Below are positions 11,749 through 23,321 of a stretch of DNA of 64,000 bases, in pieces. Positions within the stretch are counted from its first letter, which is position 1, and each line of letters opens with the position of its first letter. Under the pieces are notes generated by a model, which did no database searches, was not told the DNA's origin, and saw only the letters and a program-made list of their open reading frames with translations. A program made the translations under genes and the position numbers. Source of the DNA: Charina bottae. Taxonomy: Eukaryota > Chordata > Lepidosauria > Squamata > Charinaidae. Where the stretch lies: contig JALMGJ010000012.1 in NCBI GenBank assembly GCA_023362775.1, forward strand, positions 22,030,001-22,094,000, written 5' to 3'.

Positions 11749-12628
11749 CTAGCTGCTGACATAGGATAACCATGTACAGTATCTTACTTTAAATGAATGT
11801 TCCTCTGTTATGAATTCAGTCTGGTCTAAGTTCAGTTTAGAGATAATGAACCATAAGCAGGAGCTTTGAATTTGCTAAGACAAAATTCAACAGACACATC
11901 ACTACATTCTTCTTCCTACAATATTACCTTTGTATTTAAAAATGAGCAAACTGTGGGTGGCCAGAGGCCATACTTAACATCTTATGAAGGGCTGAGGGCC
12001 CTATGAATACAAATGGATTTGGGTGAGAAGTCTTTGTTTTTTGTTTTTTAAGTATTGTATTTTACACCTTCTACTTTTCATTAATTTCCTATATCAAAAG
12101 GATGACCAGATTGGTACCACTTCTGGCCCTGATGCCCAAATTGTCCATTCCTCATTTAAACAATGACAATTTCTTCCAAAGTTGCGTCTTTATGTTAAGG
12201 CGGGGCCAACATGTGCCAGAACATCCTTGCTGAAGTGAGATGATTTGGTACTGTTACTTGAGCTTTTAAAATCAGCTAGATCTATGTGGCAAACAGCTAG
12301 TAAGAGTAAGAGAAGGAATTCCTCCAACCACTCCCTGGGTCAGGCTACAATTTAAGGCCCCAGAGCAGGGCCAATAAACAGAGAGAGGTCACCTTATTCT
12401 TAACCTGTCTGGAAGGCACCAGATTAGAGAGGGCTGCTGTACTTACTAGGACATGCATCACAAGGTTATTCACTACTGCATACAATTTATTTCATTGACC
12501 TGATCCTCTACCCTTGTTCATTGGTTTTAAAAGGAAGAAATCATAATTAATTTTACCTAGATTGGGGGTATTGTAAACAAGGAAGGAAAAAGCACCTAAT
12601 CTACTGTCTTGTAGAGTAGAATATGATC
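11749..12628. other. No recognised feature
   Basis: About 880 bp without a gene or recognisable repeat. The last bases lead into the 8-bp flank (ATTGCTGG, 12629-12636) of the GC-rich element. Confidence 0.5.
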
Positions 12629-12636
12629 ATTGCTGG

Positions 12637-13420
12637 CAGGGCCGCAACTAGGGGGGGCAAGCGGGGCATGTGCCCCAGGCACCGCGCTGCCCCCCCCCGG
12701 CAAAATGACAAAATAGTATTTGTATACTGTTTCCTGGCATGATCACTGATAGGGCGCAGCATGCTATGGTGGGGGACCGCCCCCACTGGCGGTGATTGGC
12801 TGCGGGGCAGCATGGAGACAGGCCAGCCGGCCCACCCCCTGCCCCGAGGAGGCCGAGCGGCTCTCACACGTGCTCGCCATTGGCCGAGGCCGCAGCCAAT
12901 CCACGTCCGCTGAGCACTGCCCTCAATCCCAGCCTGCCTCTGCGCAGGCACACCTGGCAGCCAAGCCGAGCGCTTCTGCAGAGGCACCTCTTCCCGCCTA
13001 CTGCGCTTGATTCACCGGTGCTCACTGTGGAGGGAGGGAGGCACAGGGTGGTCCCGCCACTCCGATGCTCCAGGGGGACCGCTGCCATTGCCCGGAGCAG
13101 CCCCCGAGCCACTGGGCTGCGCGGTGGGCCAGTGGGGGCACTCCCGGGGGGAAGGTGGCATTTCTTGGCCGCGCCGGGGCTGCCCCTGGCACCCTCCCCT
13201 GCCCCATCTGTGCCAGCCGGTGGGAGCCCCGGCGCCCCTGGGGATGGGGAGGGTCCCCTTCCTCCCCCACATCCCGCTGCACTGCTGTTCCCCATGGGGG
13301 ACGAGGGACTCGACCCTGCGGAGGGGCACGGAATCCATGGGGGGGGGCGGAATCCATGTTTGCCCCAGGTGACACAGACCCTAGTTACTAGGGTGAAACA
13401 AGCCTGACTTACCTAGCCTG
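12637..13420. mobile_element. GC-rich non-autonomous hAT-like element (candidate)
   Basis: A 784-bp GC- and CpG-rich block in AT-rich surroundings. It begins CAGGGCCGCAACTAGGG, and near its right end it has CAGACCCTAGTTAC and finally CCTAGCCTG. Flanks ATTGCTGG (12629-12636) and ACTGCTGG (13421-13428) agree at 7 of 8 bases, fitting an 8-bp hAT target duplication. The terminal inverted repeats match only partly, so the right boundary is uncertain. The interior has poly-C/poly-G runs and many overlapping long frames on both strands (up to 203 codons); these are what stop-poor GC-rich DNA gives by chance. Confidence 0.5.
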
Positions 13421-13428
13421 ACTGCTGG

Positions 13429-15479
13429 GGTGAAACAATTTGCAACACTAAGCTTTCTATTCCTAAAATCTAAATGGGAAACTTCAATTTTTTCCTCAAA
13501 TTAAAGCAGAGCTACCTGGGTGTCCTCACAATGTTCCTGTCATTATAACAAAGACCAGTTCCGTCTTTTCTCCACTGCCTGAGATCTTCTCCACATCCTG
13601 TGTTTTGTGTTGACAGAGATTCACCCTGAGAACAGGTAGATCTGCCCAGATCAATTTCTCTGTTCTGTTGTTTGAATCTTAAGCTCATCCCAGTCTTCAG
13701 TTTCCACATCACTTTGCACTGTCTGAAGGTACAGTTTTCTTCGGCATTTGTCTCAAAAAGCAAGCAATTTCATTTTTGCAAGGCATATTCTCTAGCATAA
13801 TCTTTTTTTCTCTGTCCTGGTCCCACTTCCCACACTGAGGAAAAAGGCAAAACAGTTGAACTGAGATTCTTCTGATAAAAAAAACTTTTCTTCTCACCCC
13901 TCCCTCCCTGCCTAGCATAGTTGGTATATAATTGCTTGTTTATTATATCAATTTATACAGCCATCCTTCTCACAACTGAGACTCTGGCCATCGTTTGGCT
14001 GTTCTCTTTGTTTTACAATTATTTATTTTATTTTTATTTAATTTAGTTAGCAAATGCACATAATTACCCACCTTGCATACATAACTTTGGGTGGCTAAAC
14101 AAAGAAAAGAATATAACAAACCATCTCTAAGCAAACAGAAAATACCGTTAAAATAATCATAATACAATAAGTGAGGCACTGTCTAACGAACTCCCCACTT
14201 GGCTTTTTATGTTTCATTTCACTTAAAATAAGAATCCTATTTCTGAATACAATTCTAAAGTTCTATACATTTTTTTGATAGGTATAGCTAATCAGATGGG
14301 ATGGCTGAGTGGAAATAATTTTTTTTCAAGTCCCAAGCGAGCATTTCTATACTTAGACGATTCCAAGTCAAGAAGTACGGTAATTAATTGTGGTACGGTT
14401 ACTTTTGATGTTGTCTCCCAGTTTAGTATGTAATCAGTTTGCCAAAAAAACAAACAAACCCATCCTCCTCAAATGTTGCCACCTTGTGGCAAACGTAGTG
14501 CTCCAGTTCTCACACAGGAAAACTATTCAGCATTGATTAGCTTGCCACAGATGTCAGCTGCTATCATCTCAGTTCAAGAGCAGCTGAAAAAGTCAGAGTG
14601 AAAGATAATTCAGCTTGAATGTGGAATCTCTCCACATTCAAGCGTTAGAGGTGAATGGGGGCTGTAGCTGAAAATAGAGTCCACAAATATCTCACCTTCA
14701 GATGTTGTTAAATAGATTTGATTTGAAAGTAATTGCTATTTTCCAGGATCATTTTTTCTAGATTATTCCCCTTTGCAAATATTTGAATATTCAAGGGAAG
14801 TGCCTTTACTCATGTGATTCCTACCCCTCCCTGCCTTCCCCAACCCAGTCATGACTTCTAAGATGTCAGTAACTGGACTGATTAGAAGACAATTGCACTG
14901 CCCCATTCATTCGGATTTCTAAGAGGTTGGATACAAGCCCACGTGAAGAGTCCAAGCTTGAACAAGGCGGGGTGATTTGCTGGAACCATCCGCATGACAA
15001 ATCCGGATGCAGTAAGCAGGGGAAAGCAGCTACAGAAAGTTAAAAAAGAAAGAAAGAATGTCCCAAACAGGATTAAGATAACTTGTTATTTTCAGAAAAT
15101 AATTCTATGTCACTTGAACTCTACTTTTGGTCTGAAAAATAAAAAAGGACAAAGAGCTTTAGTACAGCTGTATTTTTCACATCTCTTCAAATCAATCCTC
15201 TTTTTCTTATGTACCATCTGTGAGCCAATTAACATACACCTTTATAGGCTATGCCCCAGAAAGTTGAAGTTGGATTTAAGAATGCTAAAGCACTATACTG
15301 TGCATCCAGTTGCACGCTGGAAATACTGGAGTGGGTGTGTGGGTGTGTTTGGGGGAGGTATCAATTTTTAGCTACCTTTTTACCTGGAAAAATCTGCCAC
15401 TAAGATGACACCTATGGCCTTTTCCCAGTTTTTCCCAGAGTCTGGAAAATAATTTGTTTTACAATCGTTTTAATCTGTG
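13429..15479. other. No gene; possible old L2/CR1 remnant
   Basis: About 2 kb without a recognisable gene. At 13930-14110 the minus strand has a weak resemblance to an L2/CR1 tail ('CTTTGGGTGGCTAAAC', T/A-rich end). A 125-codon frame at 14994-15371 is Lys/Leu-rich with no family resemblance. Otherwise unique-looking. Confidence 0.4.
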
Positions 15480-15775
15480 CCTGCCTTCTGGAATGAGGTT
15501 CCCCCTGAGATTCAGGTGGCTTCCACTCTACAGGCACTTCAGAGGGCCTTGAAGACATGGCTCTTCACCCAGGTTTATCGCTAGGGTGGCTGAAGCTCCT
15601 TCTGAATAGTGTATGTTTTTTGTTGTTGCCCAGTTTTACCATCTTCTCGCTCCTTTGTCTTTATTGTTATATTGTCTTATTGTTATTTTTTTCCCTGTTT
15701 TTACTTTGTGGACTGCCCAGAGTCACTGGGAGTCAGGCGGTGTACACATTTAAGTAGTCATGATCATGATCATCA
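15480..15775 (+). mobile_element. L2-type LINE 3' end (plus)
   Basis: Translates near its start as WNEVPPEIQ, then STLQALQRALKTWLFTQ, the typical C-terminus of L2/CR1-type ORF2 proteins. This is followed by a T-rich 3' UTR and a tail with 'GGACTGCCCAGAGTCACTGGGAGT' and a short (ATC/ATG)n end at 15760-15775. It is a 5'-truncated fragment; the coding part is about 100 bp. Confidence 0.7.
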
Positions 15776-17341
15776 TCTGTTCATCACCAGCTTTATCTTC
15801 CTTTGGTTTCTTTCTCCCTTTCTCTTACTGTACCCTACAATCAGATTTGTTAGCAGGCTGGTTTTGCCTCTTAGGGTGCTCAAAAATACTATTAATAATA
15901 TAATCAGACCACATTCTACCCAAGTCCTGTTGTGCTGACTCATCATGTGGAGGGGCAGTGGCAGTGTTCCTGGAAGGGATGAAGGAAGTATGTTGGCAGT
16001 GTACGCCAAGTGTACGCCAATTAATTAATTATTAATTATTAATCCCAGCAGGGTCACCCAAGACATGAAGGTCATCCCAGTTGCCCAGATAAAGCAAGCA
16101 GGTACCAGTGATATAGGAAGATGCTGGAGGCAGAATATCACTTTCGTGACAATGGCAAAGGCATTATTTCATACTGTGCAGGAGAAAGCCATGGTAAACC
16201 ACCAGTGATTTTATCAAGAAAATCACATGGATAGGCAAGATAAAGTGATTAACAATTAATCTGGTTGTTGAGTTGCACAATACATTTAACCATAAACTAT
16301 CCACACCGGCTGAGTTTATACAACAGCCTAAGCCACAAAATAGCCTACTCAAGATTAATACTACCCAAGCTTTGCACAATGTATGTGTGCAGTGTCCATA
16401 TCTTTAACTGAGCTGTTTATAGGAGTTGTGTGAATATGGCCAAAAATACTATAAAGGTCATCCCGTGTCCATGGGAACCTTACCTGAGATGCTTTCCATC
16501 ACTGACAAATTGTACAGCCCACCCCCCCACCCCATCCTCCCCCATATAGTGATGTATAAAGGTCTGGGAATTTTAAAATTCTTTCACTTCAGTTGATGTC
16601 ATTATGAAAACATTTCCTTTGGATTCAGTACGCTGTGCATAACAGAAGGGCAGCGAAATCCTTACTCCTTGGCATTTCACACTTTTGCTCTGTAACAAGG
16701 CATACAATTACCGCAGCTTTCTCATTGCTTCGGGAAAACTGCAGCCTCCGATTGGAAAACGGGGTGCTATTGCCCTAGTCAATTTTCTTACAGGCTTAGG
16801 ATTTCAAAAATCACTCAGAAATACCAGTGCTTCTGCTGTTTCATTGACAGATTGATAGCCCGCAATGTGGTTTGTAATACTTGAGCAAACATCTTGAAAT
16901 ACTTATGTCATGATTGAGGTAAGGGCTTTGAGGGGAGAAAAACAGTTGGCTTTTTCTGCCTGCACTTTTAAAATGTTGTGCTTTAAATGAATATTAACAT
17001 ACTGCTAACCCAAACACTGGAGCACTCAGTGGAGTAAACACGCAAATGTAGGGTACGGTGTATATGCTGAGTGGGTGCTGCAAGTTTTCATGGGATTATG
17101 CAGAAGATAAATCAATTACAATTATGAAATCAGACTTTAACGGCTGGTTAGCCTTTATTCTCACATTATGTAATAAGGCTTAGATAAAAGAGTATGTTGG
17201 ACCAGAAATACCAGCCCACCCTGTTTCATATATGATGAAAGATGCAAGGAAGGAAAGCTTTTCTTGGAGGGTTGGGTCCCAGAACCAGCTAAAGCCAAAT
17301 CAAGAAGAAGAACAGTATAATTCAGAGCATTTCTGCTTACC
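15776..17341. other. No gene; weak dispersed-repeat resemblance
   Basis: About 1.6 kb. A short (TTAA/TTAAT)n patch lies at 16018-16045. The segment at about 16200-16400 shares wording (for example 'ACCATAAACTA' on a 'GCTGAGTTT...ACAACAGCC' frame) with the dispersed repeat seen better at 29450-29645 and 62690-62875, but too weakly for a firm call. Nothing else recognised. Confidence 0.35.
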
Positions 17342-17354
17342 CAGGGTAGAGCAC

Positions 17355-17482
17355 TATTCTGGAGGTGACGGACTGAACCGTGGGGGAGCTGGGGATGGTG
17401 ACGGCCGACAGGAAGCTCTGGTGCAGGCTGGTCCATGAAGTCAGGAAGAGTTGGAAGCGACTGAACGAATAAACAACAACAA
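17355..17482 (+). mobile_element. RTE-BovB 3' tail, 128 bp, very short insertion
   Basis: Only the last 128 bp of the RTE subfamily (from 'TTCTGGAGGTGACGGACT' to the ACAACAACAA tail). A 13-bp duplication CAGGGTAGAGCAC (17342-17354 and 17483-17495) brackets it exactly, so this is a complete, severely 5'-truncated insertion rather than a decayed long copy. Confidence 0.92.
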
Positions 17483-17495
17483 CAGGGTAGAGCAC

Positions 17496-18004
17496 ACGAG
17501 TCTGAACCCACTGTGCCCAAAGCTCCATTCCAATCTGCTTCTTCTGAGCTACGTTGTGTTGGGAATAGTGCTGGCAACACAAGTGTTCCAGTTTTTGTTT
17601 TTGTTAAAGTGCTAAACTAAAATATGGCTGGGTAGTTTATGGTTCAGCATGTTGAATGAACCAGGGGCACCACAAAAGTAAGTAAGCAAATAAATACACA
17701 TCACACTATTTATTTTTCAGGTTTATCATGCGAAGTCAACACTGCTATTTTGTCTTCTTCATCTGGATTTATAATTTAGCACTTTATGCAAACCCAACGT
17801 AAGAGACTGAAGCTATCAGTTGCTCGGAGGAGCCCATTTCTGTTCCTTTTGTATGTTGGCTGCCATTTGGAAGTTTGCCAAATTTATGACGTAGGGAAGG
17901 AGAAGCCAATGAGCACAATGATACTAGAGAAAGGGCCATTAAGTTGAGACCTTCTCTGTTCACATGTTCCCTTTCCATTGGATCTCCAAACTTTGCATGC
18001 ATGT
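17496..18004. other. No recognised feature
   Basis: About 500 bp of unique-looking sequence between two LINE insertions. Near 17630 a short 'TTTATGGTTCAGCATGTTGAATGAACCA' phrase resembles the dispersed repeat of 62690-62875. Confidence 0.35.
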
Positions 18005-18013
18005 AAGTAGCCT

Positions 18014-19574
18014 GCATGCATGTAATGTCCCTGATATCCACGATGGTGTGGTCACTGACCTTGGGCCGGACATCCTAGAGAGTGAAGTCAAGTGGGCCTT
18101 AGGAAGCATTACTAACAACAAAGCTAGCGGAGAAGACAGTATCCCAGCTGAGCTATTTAAAATCGTAAAAGATGATGCTGTTAAAGTGCTGCACTCAATA
18201 TGCCAACAAATTTGGAAAACTCAACAGTGGCCACAGGATTGGAAAAGGTCAGTTTACGTTCCAATTCCAAAGAAGGGCAATGCCAAAGAATGTTCAAACT
18301 ACCGGACAATTGTGCTCATTTCACATGCTAGCAAGGTTATGCTCAAAATCCTACAAGCTAGGCTTCAGCAGTATGTGAACCGAGAACTACCAGAAGTGCA
18401 AGCTGGGTTTCGAAGAGGCAGAGGAACTAGAGATCAGATTGCCAACATTCGCTGGATCATGGAAAAAGCAAGAGAGTTCCAGAAAAACATCTACTTCTGC
18501 TTCATTGACTACGCTAAAGCCTTTGATTGTGTGGATCACAACAAACTGTGGCAAATTCTTAAAGAGATGGGAGTACCAGACCACCTTACCTGTCTCCTGA
18601 GAAACCTGTATGCGGGTCAAGAAGCAACAGTTAGAACTGGACATGGAACAACCGATTGGTTCAAAATTGGGAAAGGAGTACGACAAGGCTGTATATTGTT
18701 ACCCTGCTTATTTAACTTATATGCAGAGTACATCATGAGGAATGCCGGGCTGGATGAATCACAAGCCGGAGTTAAGATTGCCGGGAGAAATATCAACAAC
18801 CTCAGATATGCAGATGATACCACCCTAATGGCAGAAAGTGAAGATGAACTTTCTTCTTGATGAGGGTGAAAGAGGAGAGTGCAAAAGCTGGCTTGAAACT
18901 CAACATTAAAAAAACTCAGATCATGGCATCTGGTCCCATCACCTCCTGGCAAATAGGAGGGGAAGAAATGGAAGCAGTGACAGATTTTATTTTCCTGGGC
19001 TCCAAGATCACCGCAGACGGTGACTGCAGCCATGAAATTAAAAGACGCTTGCTCCTTGGAAGGAAAGCTATGGCAAACCTAGACAGCATATTAAAAAGCA
19101 GAGACATCACCTTGCCGACAAAGGTCCGTATAGTTAAAGCTATGGTTTTCCCAGTAGTAATGTATGGCTGTGAGAGTTGGACCATAAGGAAGGCTGAGCG
19201 CTGAAGAATTGATGCTTTTGAACTGTAGTGCTGGAGAAGACTCTTGAGAGTCCCTTGGACTGCAAAGAGGTCAAATCAGTCAATCCTAAAGGAAATCAAC
19301 CCTGACTGCTCATTGGAAGGACAGATGCTGAAGCTGAAGCTCAAATACTTTGGCCACCTAAGGCGAAGAGAGGACTCACTGGAAAAGACCCTGATGCTGG
19401 GAAAGACTGAAGGCAAAAGGAGAAGGGGACGGCAGAGGATGAGATGGTTAGATAGCATCACCGATGTAACGAACATGAATTTGAGTAAACTCCGAGAGAC
19501 AGTGGAGGACAGAAAGGCCTGGCGTGCTATGGTCCATGAGGTCACGAAGAATTGGACATGACTTAACGACTGAA
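18014..19574 (+). pseudogene. BovB reverse transcriptase and C-terminal region, broken
   Basis: Reverse transcriptase of the BovB LINE. The first open block runs to 18860 and includes SNYRTIVLISHASKVMLKIL, VQAGFRRGRGTRDQIANIRW, GVRQGCILLPCLFNLYAEYI and the catalytic YADD at 18807-18818. A small indel near 18855 shifts the frame. The second block (18857-19204) has MASGPITSWQIGGEEMEAV and CESWTIRKAER, then stops at a TGA at 19201-19203. A further TAG follows in FEL*CWRR (near 19227). The last block runs on to the normal end near 19574. One frameshift and at least two nonsense changes make it a pseudogene; apart from these it is close to the expected protein, so it is only moderately old. Confidence 0.88.
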
Positions 19575-19579
19575 CAACA
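18014..19579 (+). mobile_element. BovB LINE, typical subfamily, 5'-truncated
   Basis: A 1.57-kb plus-strand copy of the classical BovB type, distinct from the 6.1-kb family: it reads FCFIDYAKAFDCVDH, KEMGVPDHLTCLLRNLYAGQE and ASGPITSWQ, and it ends with GACTTAACGACTGAACAACAA. The direct repeat AAGTAGCCT (18005-18013 and 19580-19588) is the likely target duplication. The copy starts ahead of the RT domain and lacks the endonuclease. Confidence 0.9.
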
Positions 19580-19588
19580 AAGTAGCCT

Positions 19589-19922
19589 TCCATTCATGTT
19601 GTGGCTAAAGAAGGAAACTATCAACTTTAATTATATGCTTCCTTTCTTCCAGGCAAGTCAAGGTTAGCTAGAAAAGATTTTTCAGATAGCATTCCCTCCA
19701 GGTATTGTCCTTGATGAATATCTCCTTAGCTTCGACAAGGTTATTACATGCTGTCCCTTTAGTCCAGAGGAAGTCCATCTATAGCCTTTGCGTTGCATGT
19801 AGCCCTTAACTTCTTGTGGCTCTTGGCCCAGTTTCTCCTATGCAAGAAATCAACCAAGACTTATATCAAGTTTCCTATAGCCTTCCACTTGAGAGAAAGA
19901 GAAGAAGGTGGGTATCATAGAA
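19589..19922. other. No recognised feature
   Basis: About 330 bp; no gene and no repeat recognised. Confidence 0.5.
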
Positions 19923-20028
19923 AAGTGTTTCTCAACCTCAGCAACTTTAAGATGTGTGGACTTCAACTCCCAGAATTCTGGGAGTTGAAGTCCACACATC
20001 TTAAAGTTGCTGAGGTTAAGAAACACTG
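19923..20028. mobile_element. Palindromic hAT-type MITE
   Basis: Positions 19924-20027 form a palindrome centred on GAATTC with one mismatch in 52 pairs. The ends match the vertebrate hAT terminal motif CAGTGTTTCTCAACC, and the arms contain 'GGACTTCAACTCCCAGAATTC'. The flanks TCATAGAA and TCACAGAC agree at 6 of 8 bases, a worn 8-bp duplication. A related copy lies at 33091-33236. Confidence 0.85.
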
Positions 20029-20641
20029 TCACAGACAGTGGGTGATCACTTACTTTTAGCTGTGGTCCAATCCACTGTTTATAGGGTCACAAAGAACCTC
20101 GAGAGAAGGCAACCTTCCACAGAGAAAATCCATGGGCTTGGATTCTTTGACACACAATGAGGTTCTGCTTCTTTAGCCAGTAAGGAATTTTGCCCAGAAT
20201 TCATAGGACACATATTAGCACTTAATAAAGGTCTGCTCACACTGGAGAAAGCAGGTGGTAAAGTGAATCTTGCAATTCTTCCTTCCTCAGTAGATCCCTG
20301 GGCCTCCTGAGAAACAGCTTAGAGGAGAGCAGAGATGTCTGAAGGAGCATAAGAAGTGAAGTAGAGGGTTATCAGTAGAAGGGAAGAGAGTAAAGAAAGC
20401 CTTCTGCCTTCTTTATCAAGTAGAGCTGCTCCATTAGACATCAGTGCCTTCTGTAAAAAAAAAAAGAAAAAGGAAAGAACTCTTCCATTCACAAAGTGGC
20501 CAATTTGGTTCCAACTAATTATTTCAAAATTTAATTTTTAAGACCTTTTCCTAAACATATATTCTTTTCTTTACAATAATTATAGGCAATCATGTTTCAA
20601 GCCTTCTCCTCTCCATGTACCACCTATTTTTCAGCAGCATC
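20029..20641. other. No recognised feature
   Basis: About 610 bp including an A-rich run at 20455-20475. No gene seen. Confidence 0.5.
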
Positions 20642-20653
20642 CTATTCAGTTTA

Positions 20654-20996
20654 AGGTAAAGGTAAAGGTTCCCCCCGCACATTTGTGCAGTCGTGTCCGA
20701 CTCTAGGGGCCGGTGCTCATCTCCGTTTGTTAGCCGAAGAGCCAGCGTTGTCCAAAGACGCTTCCACGGTCATGTGGCCGCATGACGCACGTGGAACGCT
20801 GTTACCTACCCACCAAAGTGGTACCTATTCATCTACTTGCATTTGCATGCTTTTGAATTGCTAGGTTGGCAAGAGCTGGGGCTAGTGCGGGAGCTCACTC
20901 CGCATGCAGGGCTAGGGATTCGAACCTCCGAACTTGCGATCTTCCGATCGACAAGCCTGGCGTCTTACCCGCTGAGTCACCACGCCCCTAACTAAA
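20654..20996 (-). mobile_element. tRNA-derived SINE (Sauria SINE type), minus
   Basis: Full-length minus-strand copy. Its 3' end (AAAGGTAAAGGTTCCCC as read on the plus strand) lies on the left and the tRNA-like head (GTGGTGACTCAGCGGGTAAGACGCC on the minus strand, with a B-box-like GGTTCGAATCC) on the right. A 12-bp duplication CTATTCAGTTTA (20642-20653 and 20997-21008) brackets it. The tail motif GAGTCGGACACGACTGC is shared with BovB, the presumed source of its retrotransposition machinery. Confidence 0.92.
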
Positions 20997-21008
20997 CTAT
21001 TCAGTTTA

Positions 21009-23088
21009 GGAAAATATAAATTCAGAAAAAATCTGAAATAGGGGAATTAGTTTTCAAAATTCCCCATCACTCTTTATAAAAAAATTTCCTTGATCTCTAG
21101 AGAAAAAAGAATGAACTCTACTAATTTTTTCAACACACTGAATTCAATTTTATTCTGTCGTGATGATGATATCCATTAAAGGTCATTTTTAGATGTTAGC
21201 AAGAACATTTGCCATTTTGCAATCATTTCCAAGCTCTGAGCACAGACAGTTTCTCATCAATGACTTCCAAAGGTCTATAATCTGTTTCTGCTTTAACCAG
21301 TTTCTGCCCACAAACATGTTTGTGAGACTGCTCAAAAACCCAAACAATTGCCAACATTTCTTTTCCTCAATCTGTGCATAGTTCTGTTGCATGTTTAGTC
21401 AGTCTTGAAAAAGTGTCAGATTGGAAACATATGCCTGCTGCAGTTTCTCCTGAAGCAGGAGAATGTCTAAATCATATATAGTTTTTACACTGAAAGGAGA
21501 CAGTGCCTTTATAAGAGGGGCTTTGCATTTCCATTTTGCATGGTACCCAGCCAACCCCAGCAATCTGACAAACAGACTGGCACGATCCATATCTTTTCAC
21601 ATTTGACAGGTTTGGATGTACGCTGAAATCTTAGGGACACACTCAGAAAGGCACAGAGTTGGCTTCCCAGTTCAATAATAACATTCTGTGAAATCTCTGA
21701 TTTCATTACCATGATTATTCCTGACTTATCAAGAAGAGACTTCAAAAGCTTATGCCATCATCCTGATCGTCATTATTATATTACTATTGCCATTTCTGTT
21801 CTGTCTCCCATGTCAAGAGACATTTCAAAGTGGTAAATATACCATTAGGAAAAATATATAATGGAACATCATGAAACTGTTAGTAAATCATTGAATAGGA
21901 ATAGGAATGATAACCCACATGAAATCCACACACATGACTATTTTCTTCGATTGGTACATGACTATGTTCAGTACTAACATAGAAGAGCCTGGGTGAAGAA
22001 ATAGGACTTTAGGAGGTATCTAAAATGACTTAAAGTTGGACCTTCTGGCATTTGAACAGGAAGAGTCCCAGAAAGTAGATATCATCATGGAAAGAGCCCT
22101 CTTTGTATGCAACCGCCAGATGGCAGTCTAGAGACTAGCAGAAGCAGATACAGTGTGCAGTTACCAGAATGAAAGAATTTTCTTTCTATGTTTGGATCAT
22201 AGCATTTGCTTGCATGGTTCTCCATCAATCTCAAGGCACTATTTTCAAAAATCTTTTTTATAGGCCCAAGTTAAATAATCATACCCTCCCAATGACCACT
22301 CAACTTACTTTCTATTCAATTAAGTATTAGCTCTGACTTTAAACTGAGTTACAGTACGGTTTACAGAAGAACATCCATTCAAAGCCCTGTCCTTTCAGTG
22401 AGACGTTTACTCTCCTCCTTTCGTTAAGGACTAGTCCAGGAAAGGAACTGAAATAGCTTCTGTCCTAAGATAAACAAAACTACCTCCCATTTTTTGGTGA
22501 GAGAATTATTTGCAAGGAAGTAATAAATAGCTCCCAAGAAGGTTGTGCTTTCTGCCTCTTCCACTGAAATTACATAAAGGCCTTTGAGAGGTCAACCACT
22601 TCACAAAATCAGGGCAAGTTCTTGGCCTTAGTAAGCATGCTTAGGATTTCAATCTTAAAAGCATAGGTTTTTCTGCAATTTCACCTCTCGCCCCCGCCCC
22701 CGCCCTGCTTTTCAAGTTCTAACCTTATTATGAATTAATGTGTTTGTTTCTTCATTAAGGGACATGTTACACTTTTCTTAAACTGTAATTTTTTTTCAGG
22801 AAGCAAAAAGAAATGAATGTATGATAAATTATAAATCTATGAAATCACCTTATAAGTCAGGCCAGTCTTTCCCAAGCCTGCTACCATCCTTTGGAGTTCA
22901 ACCTCCAGAATCCCAGGCCAGCAGGACCTTTCAACCAGCCAACTGGAAATTATGGGCATAGGAATCCAACACATTTGGAATGTACCAAGTTAGAAATTTT
23001 AGCTCTTTGTTATTTACTCAGAAAGAGAGATTCTATTGCAAGGCAAATATCAGGAAATGAACTGGGACCTTCTAAAAGGAAAAGCATG
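21009..23088. other. Mostly unrecognised; a decayed MITE-like segment
   Basis: About 2.1 kb with no gene. At 22868-22985 the wording 'GAGTTCAACCTCCAGAATCCCAGGCCAGCAGGACC ... GGAAATTATGGGCATAGGAATCCAACACATTTGG' resembles a decayed palindromic hAT-type MITE. Short open frames near 21189-21745 are not recognisable. Confidence 0.4.
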
Positions 23089-23090
23089 TA

Positions 23091-23319
23091 CAGGTAGTCC
23101 TTGTTTAGTGACCACAATTGGGACTGGCAACTCAGTCATTAAGCAAAGCGATTGCTAAGTGAAACCGCAACTGTGCTTACGATCTTACTTCAACTTTTCT
23201 TTGCTTTACAGACCTGCGAAGGTTGTAAATGCGAGGATTAGTTGCCAAGTTACTTTTTCATCACTGTTGTAGCTGTGAATGGTCGCTAAACAAGGCAGTT
23301 GCTAAGCGAGCACTACCTG
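23091..23319. mobile_element. TA-flanked MITE, 229 bp
   Basis: Starts CAGGTAGTCCTTGTTTAGTG and ends AGCGAGCACTACCTG, with TA on both sides (23089-23090 and 23320-23321). The interior repeats phrases like 'GCTAAGTGAAACC', 'GTCGCTAAACAAGG' and 'GTTGCTAAGCGAGC'. Related copies lie at 26660-27048 and 54667-55070. The TA duplication suggests Tc1/mariner-type mobilisation; the superfamily is inferred. Confidence 0.8.
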
Positions 23320-23321
23320 TA

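Noticed and set aside
11439..11773. Frames of 68-107 codons with Arg/Glu/Gly repeats or Ser/Leu/Pro repeats
   Set aside because: Direct translation of a pentanucleotide microsatellite, open in every frame.
12601..13407. Overlapping open frames up to 203 codons on both strands
   Set aside because: They lie in a GC-rich, stop-poor transposon-like block, overlap in several frames, and are Pro/Gly/Ala/Arg-rich without any family motif.
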